Positions 6,965 through 8,653 of a DNA stretch of 8,653 nt are shown here, piece by piece. The translations under genes and the position numbers were made by a program. The DNA comes from Dehalococcoidia bacterium (lineage in GTDB: Bacteria; Chloroflexota; Dehalococcoidia; GIF9; AB-539-J10), in the NCBI GenBank assembly GCA_030606765.1, contig JAUWFX010000070.1, positions 1 through 8,653 of the forward strand. The letters are read 5' to 3'. The first letter of the stretch is position 1. Every line of letters begins with the position of its first letter. The notes beneath the pieces are model-generated. The model was not told the DNA's origin and ran no database searches. It worked only from the letters and a program-made list of their open reading frames with translations.

Positions 6965-8064
6965 GGGCTGGTTTTCCTTTTCATAACGTGCACCGCCGTA
7001 GCTTTGAAGTTAGCATAGGTTTCCCTGCCCTCCTCTAGTCTCAATTCTTCTGCTGACGCTCTGGTGACCAAAGCTACCAGACGGAAGCCACAATCTATCT
7101 CTACCCGGCTTAGGGGGCCGTAAGACGCTACCCGGGTAACGTTGCCTTGAAAGGAATTCCTGGCCGAACTCCGATGACGCATCGGAGCTAAAGTGATATC
7201 CTCGGGCCTGATGCAAGCATATACTTCCTTTCGGGCCAGGTAGTTAGAAACTGCCTGTATATTATTGCTGCCTATAGCTACCGTGGCCATACCGTCGTTG
7301 TTGGCGATTATTGTACCTTCTATGATGTTCTCCATACTGACAAAATTGGCCACCTCTTCGTTTTGGGGTGAACGGAATATGTCGGTGGCATTGCCTGTTT
7401 GGACAAGTCTGCCGTCAATAAGCACCCCTATCCTGTCAGCAAGCTGCTGCCCTTGAGACATATCATGCGTTGCCATTATCATGGTAGTGTTACGTCGCCT
7501 GGCAACGCGTGAAATCAATTGTTCGATTTTCGCTGCGGAAACCGGGTCGAGATTAGCTGTCGGCTCATCCAATAATAACACCTCGGGTTCTAGCACTAGA
7601 GCCCTGGCCAAAGCTACTCTCTGTGCCTCCCCGCCGGAAAGTGTGTGGGCGTTTCTAGTATCATGACCTTCTAATCCAACCGTCTCCAGAATACGGTCAA
7701 CTTTCTCGGCAATCCTGTCTTTTTCCTCTCCCCTCCATCTTAAGCCACAGGCAACGTTGTCATGGACACTCGAATTAAACATCTGCGGTTTCTGGTGTAT
7801 AAATGACATCCGACGACGTATCTCTAATCTTTGTTTACCCGAGCGGGGGATGCATTTGCCATCAAAATAGATTTCCCCCGAGCCAGGAGTTTCCAGAAGG
7901 TCTATGATACGTAGTAGCGTTGTTTTGCCCGCTCCAGTAGGGCCAATCAGGGCGAAAACCTCGCCCCTGCCAATACTCAAGCTCAAACCTTGCAGCACCT
8001 CCCGCTCATCATAACTGTGGCTCAGGTCGACAACTTCTATCAAGGTAGGAGAAAAGCTCTTCAA
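6961..8064 (-). CDS. tupC: ABC transporter ATPase for tungstate/molybdate (TupC/WtpC-like)
   Basis: Cytoplasmic ATPase of an oxyanion importer. The product is 367 residues: an ATPase domain followed by a C-terminal TOBE/Mop-like domain of about 100 residues, the type that in ModC/WtpC proteins binds the oxyanion and can inhibit transport. Visible motifs: Walker A GPTGAGKT (41-48), Q-loop Q91, signature LSGGEAQ (142-148), Walker B VLLLDE (162-167) and the switch H200 (ATHD). The C-terminal domain begins around YACIRPED and continues to the end. The start is TTG (8062-8064), supported by AGAGGT (complement of 8071-8076) with GAGG 7 nt away; no ATG or GTG precedes the conserved VVDLSHSY segment. 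It begins 4 bp after the tupB stop and overlaps moaA by 4 bp. Tungstate is preferred over molybdate because the permease resembles TupB, but sequence alone does not settle which oxyanion. Confidence 0.87.
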   Translation of the reverse strand: MKSFSPTLIEVVDLSHSYDEREVLQGLSLSIGRGEVFALIGPTGAGKTTLLRIIDLLETPGSGEIYFDGKCIPRSGKQRLEIRRRMSFIHQKPQMFNSSVHDNVACGLRWRGEEKDRIAEKVDRILETVGLEGHDTRNAHTLSGGEAQRVALARALVLEPEVLLLDEPTANLDPVSAAKIEQLISRVARRRNTTMIMATHDMSQGQQLADRIGVLIDGRLVQTGNATDIFRSPQNEEVANFVSMENIIEGTIIANNDGMATVAIGSNNIQAVSNYLARKEVYACIRPEDITLAPMRHRSSARNSFQGNVTRVASYGPLSRVEIDCGFRLVALVTRASAEELRLEEGRETYANFKATAVHVMKRKTSP

Positions 8065-8068
8065 ATCG

Positions 8069-8653
8069 TTACCTCTGCTGTAGCCTGTTCAAGGCAATGT
8101 TGATGATAAGCGCCAAGAATAGAAGAATTATGCCCAGCGCTATGGATAGTTCCAGCTCACCCTTAGATGTTTCCAGTGATATCGCCGTAGTCATCACCCT
8201 TGTGAAGCCCCTGATATTCCCGCCAACCATCATGGCAACTCCGAGCTCTGATATGGCCCGACCGAAGCCCAGTATAAGCGCGGCCAGAACGGCATATCTT
8301 GCCTCTCTCAGTACAAGCAGCACGAGTTGAGAACCACTGGCGCCAAGCGAGGTAGCTGTCTCTACAACCTCTTTGCTTACTCCACTCAAAGCTGAAATGG
8401 TCAAGCCAAGCAATATAGGTGTGATGAGTATCATCTGGCCAATCACCATGGCAGCGGGGGTGAAGAGTATGCCAAGCTCACCGAGGGGTCCGGCCCGGGA
8501 AAGGAGTACGAAAACGAACAGGCCAACAATCACGGTGGGTACGCCGAATAATGTCTGGATGATGTTTACCAGGACTCTTTTACCACGGAACTGACGGAAG
8601 TGTATCAAGCTCGCCAGTGGTATGCTGATAAGAGAGGCCAGAAGACAAGAGGT
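8069..8653 (-). CDS. tupB: ABC transporter permease, TupB-like tungstate importer (5' end outside window)
   Basis: Membrane-spanning permease of the oxyanion importer. The frame is open to the right edge; 194 residues are visible, and about 35 N-terminal residues of a typical TupB are probably missing. The internal TTG at 8606-8608 is not the real start, because the residues upstream of it (LLASLISIPLASL) continue the expected hydrophobic segment. Family landmarks: FRGKR then a membrane span with FGVPTVIVGL (residues 36-45 of the fragment), LLSRAGPLG, LFTPAAMVIGQ, the EAA-like ATPase coupling loop ETATSLGA (98-105), FGRAISELG, VGGNIRG and TTAISLETSKG. Four hydrophobic stretches are clear: about 32-52, 62-90, 118-146 and 167-188. 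The substrate-binding protein gene (tupA) would be expected upstream, beyond the window. It lies 4 bp from tupC. Confidence 0.9.
   Translation of the reverse strand, partial: TSCLLASLISIPLASLIHFRQFRGKRVLVNIIQTLFGVPTVIVGLFVFVLLSRAGPLGELGILFTPAAMVIGQMILITPILLGLTISALSGVSKEVVETATSLGASGSQLVLLVLREARYAVLAALILGFGRAISELGVAMMVGGNIRGFTRVMTTAISLETSKGELELSIALGIILLFLALIINIALNRLQQR

Noticed and set aside
8069..8608. tupB starting at TTG 8606-8608
   Set aside because: The frame continues without a stop to the window edge and the upstream residues fit the permease, so the gene is cut by the edge rather than starting here.

Overview
The window reads as part of a bacterial chromosome from a strict anaerobe with H2 metabolism. 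Evidence: Shine-Dalgarno-led, tightly packed genes; a group 3c (MvhADG-type, F420-nonreducing) [NiFe] hydrogenase; an NfnAB/Sud-type flavoprotein pair; and a tungstate-type importer joined to molybdopterin genes. This gene set and the protein wording recall anaerobic Chloroflexota (Dehalococcoidia-like), but that placement is an impression, not a computed result. All ten main genes are recognisable. I see no mobile element, CRISPR array, tRNA or rRNA.

Layout. Plus strand, 1-5328: the 3' half of nfnA (cut by the left edge) and nfnB; then a 115-bp gap holding a terminator-like hairpin and a possible 28-codon reading frame; then mvhD, mvhG and mvhA, which overlap or abut, and a hydrogenase maturation protease gene (hycI-like). 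A possible 56-codon gene starts on the protease stop codon (TAATG). Minus strand, 8653-5514: tupB (5' end cut by the right edge), tupC, moaA and moaC, separated by 4 bp or less or overlapping, so almost certainly one operon. The two blocks converge at about 5500. The gap there has no convincing intrinsic terminator.

How the genes work together. MvhA oxidises or produces H2 at a Ni-Fe site. MvhG carries electrons through iron-sulfur clusters to MvhD, which in known systems hands them to the flavoprotein HdrA. No hdrA lies in the window; the nearest flavoprotein genes are nfnA and nfnB, whose products in characterised cases exchange electrons between NAD(H), NADP(H) and ferredoxin by flavin bifurcation. 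The protease would trim the 27-residue tail of MvhA after nickel insertion. On the other strand, TupB and TupC import an oxyanion (probably tungstate, possibly molybdate), while MoaA and MoaC convert GTP to cyclic pyranopterin monophosphate, the first intermediate of the Mo/W cofactor.

The most useful correction to a routine annotation is mvhD. Its reading frame has no ATG, GTG or TTG start before its essential N-terminal cysteine motif. The only start that fits both the family and the ribosome binding site is an ACG codon at 1974, so a standard gene caller would cut off the first 28 residues or lose the gene.
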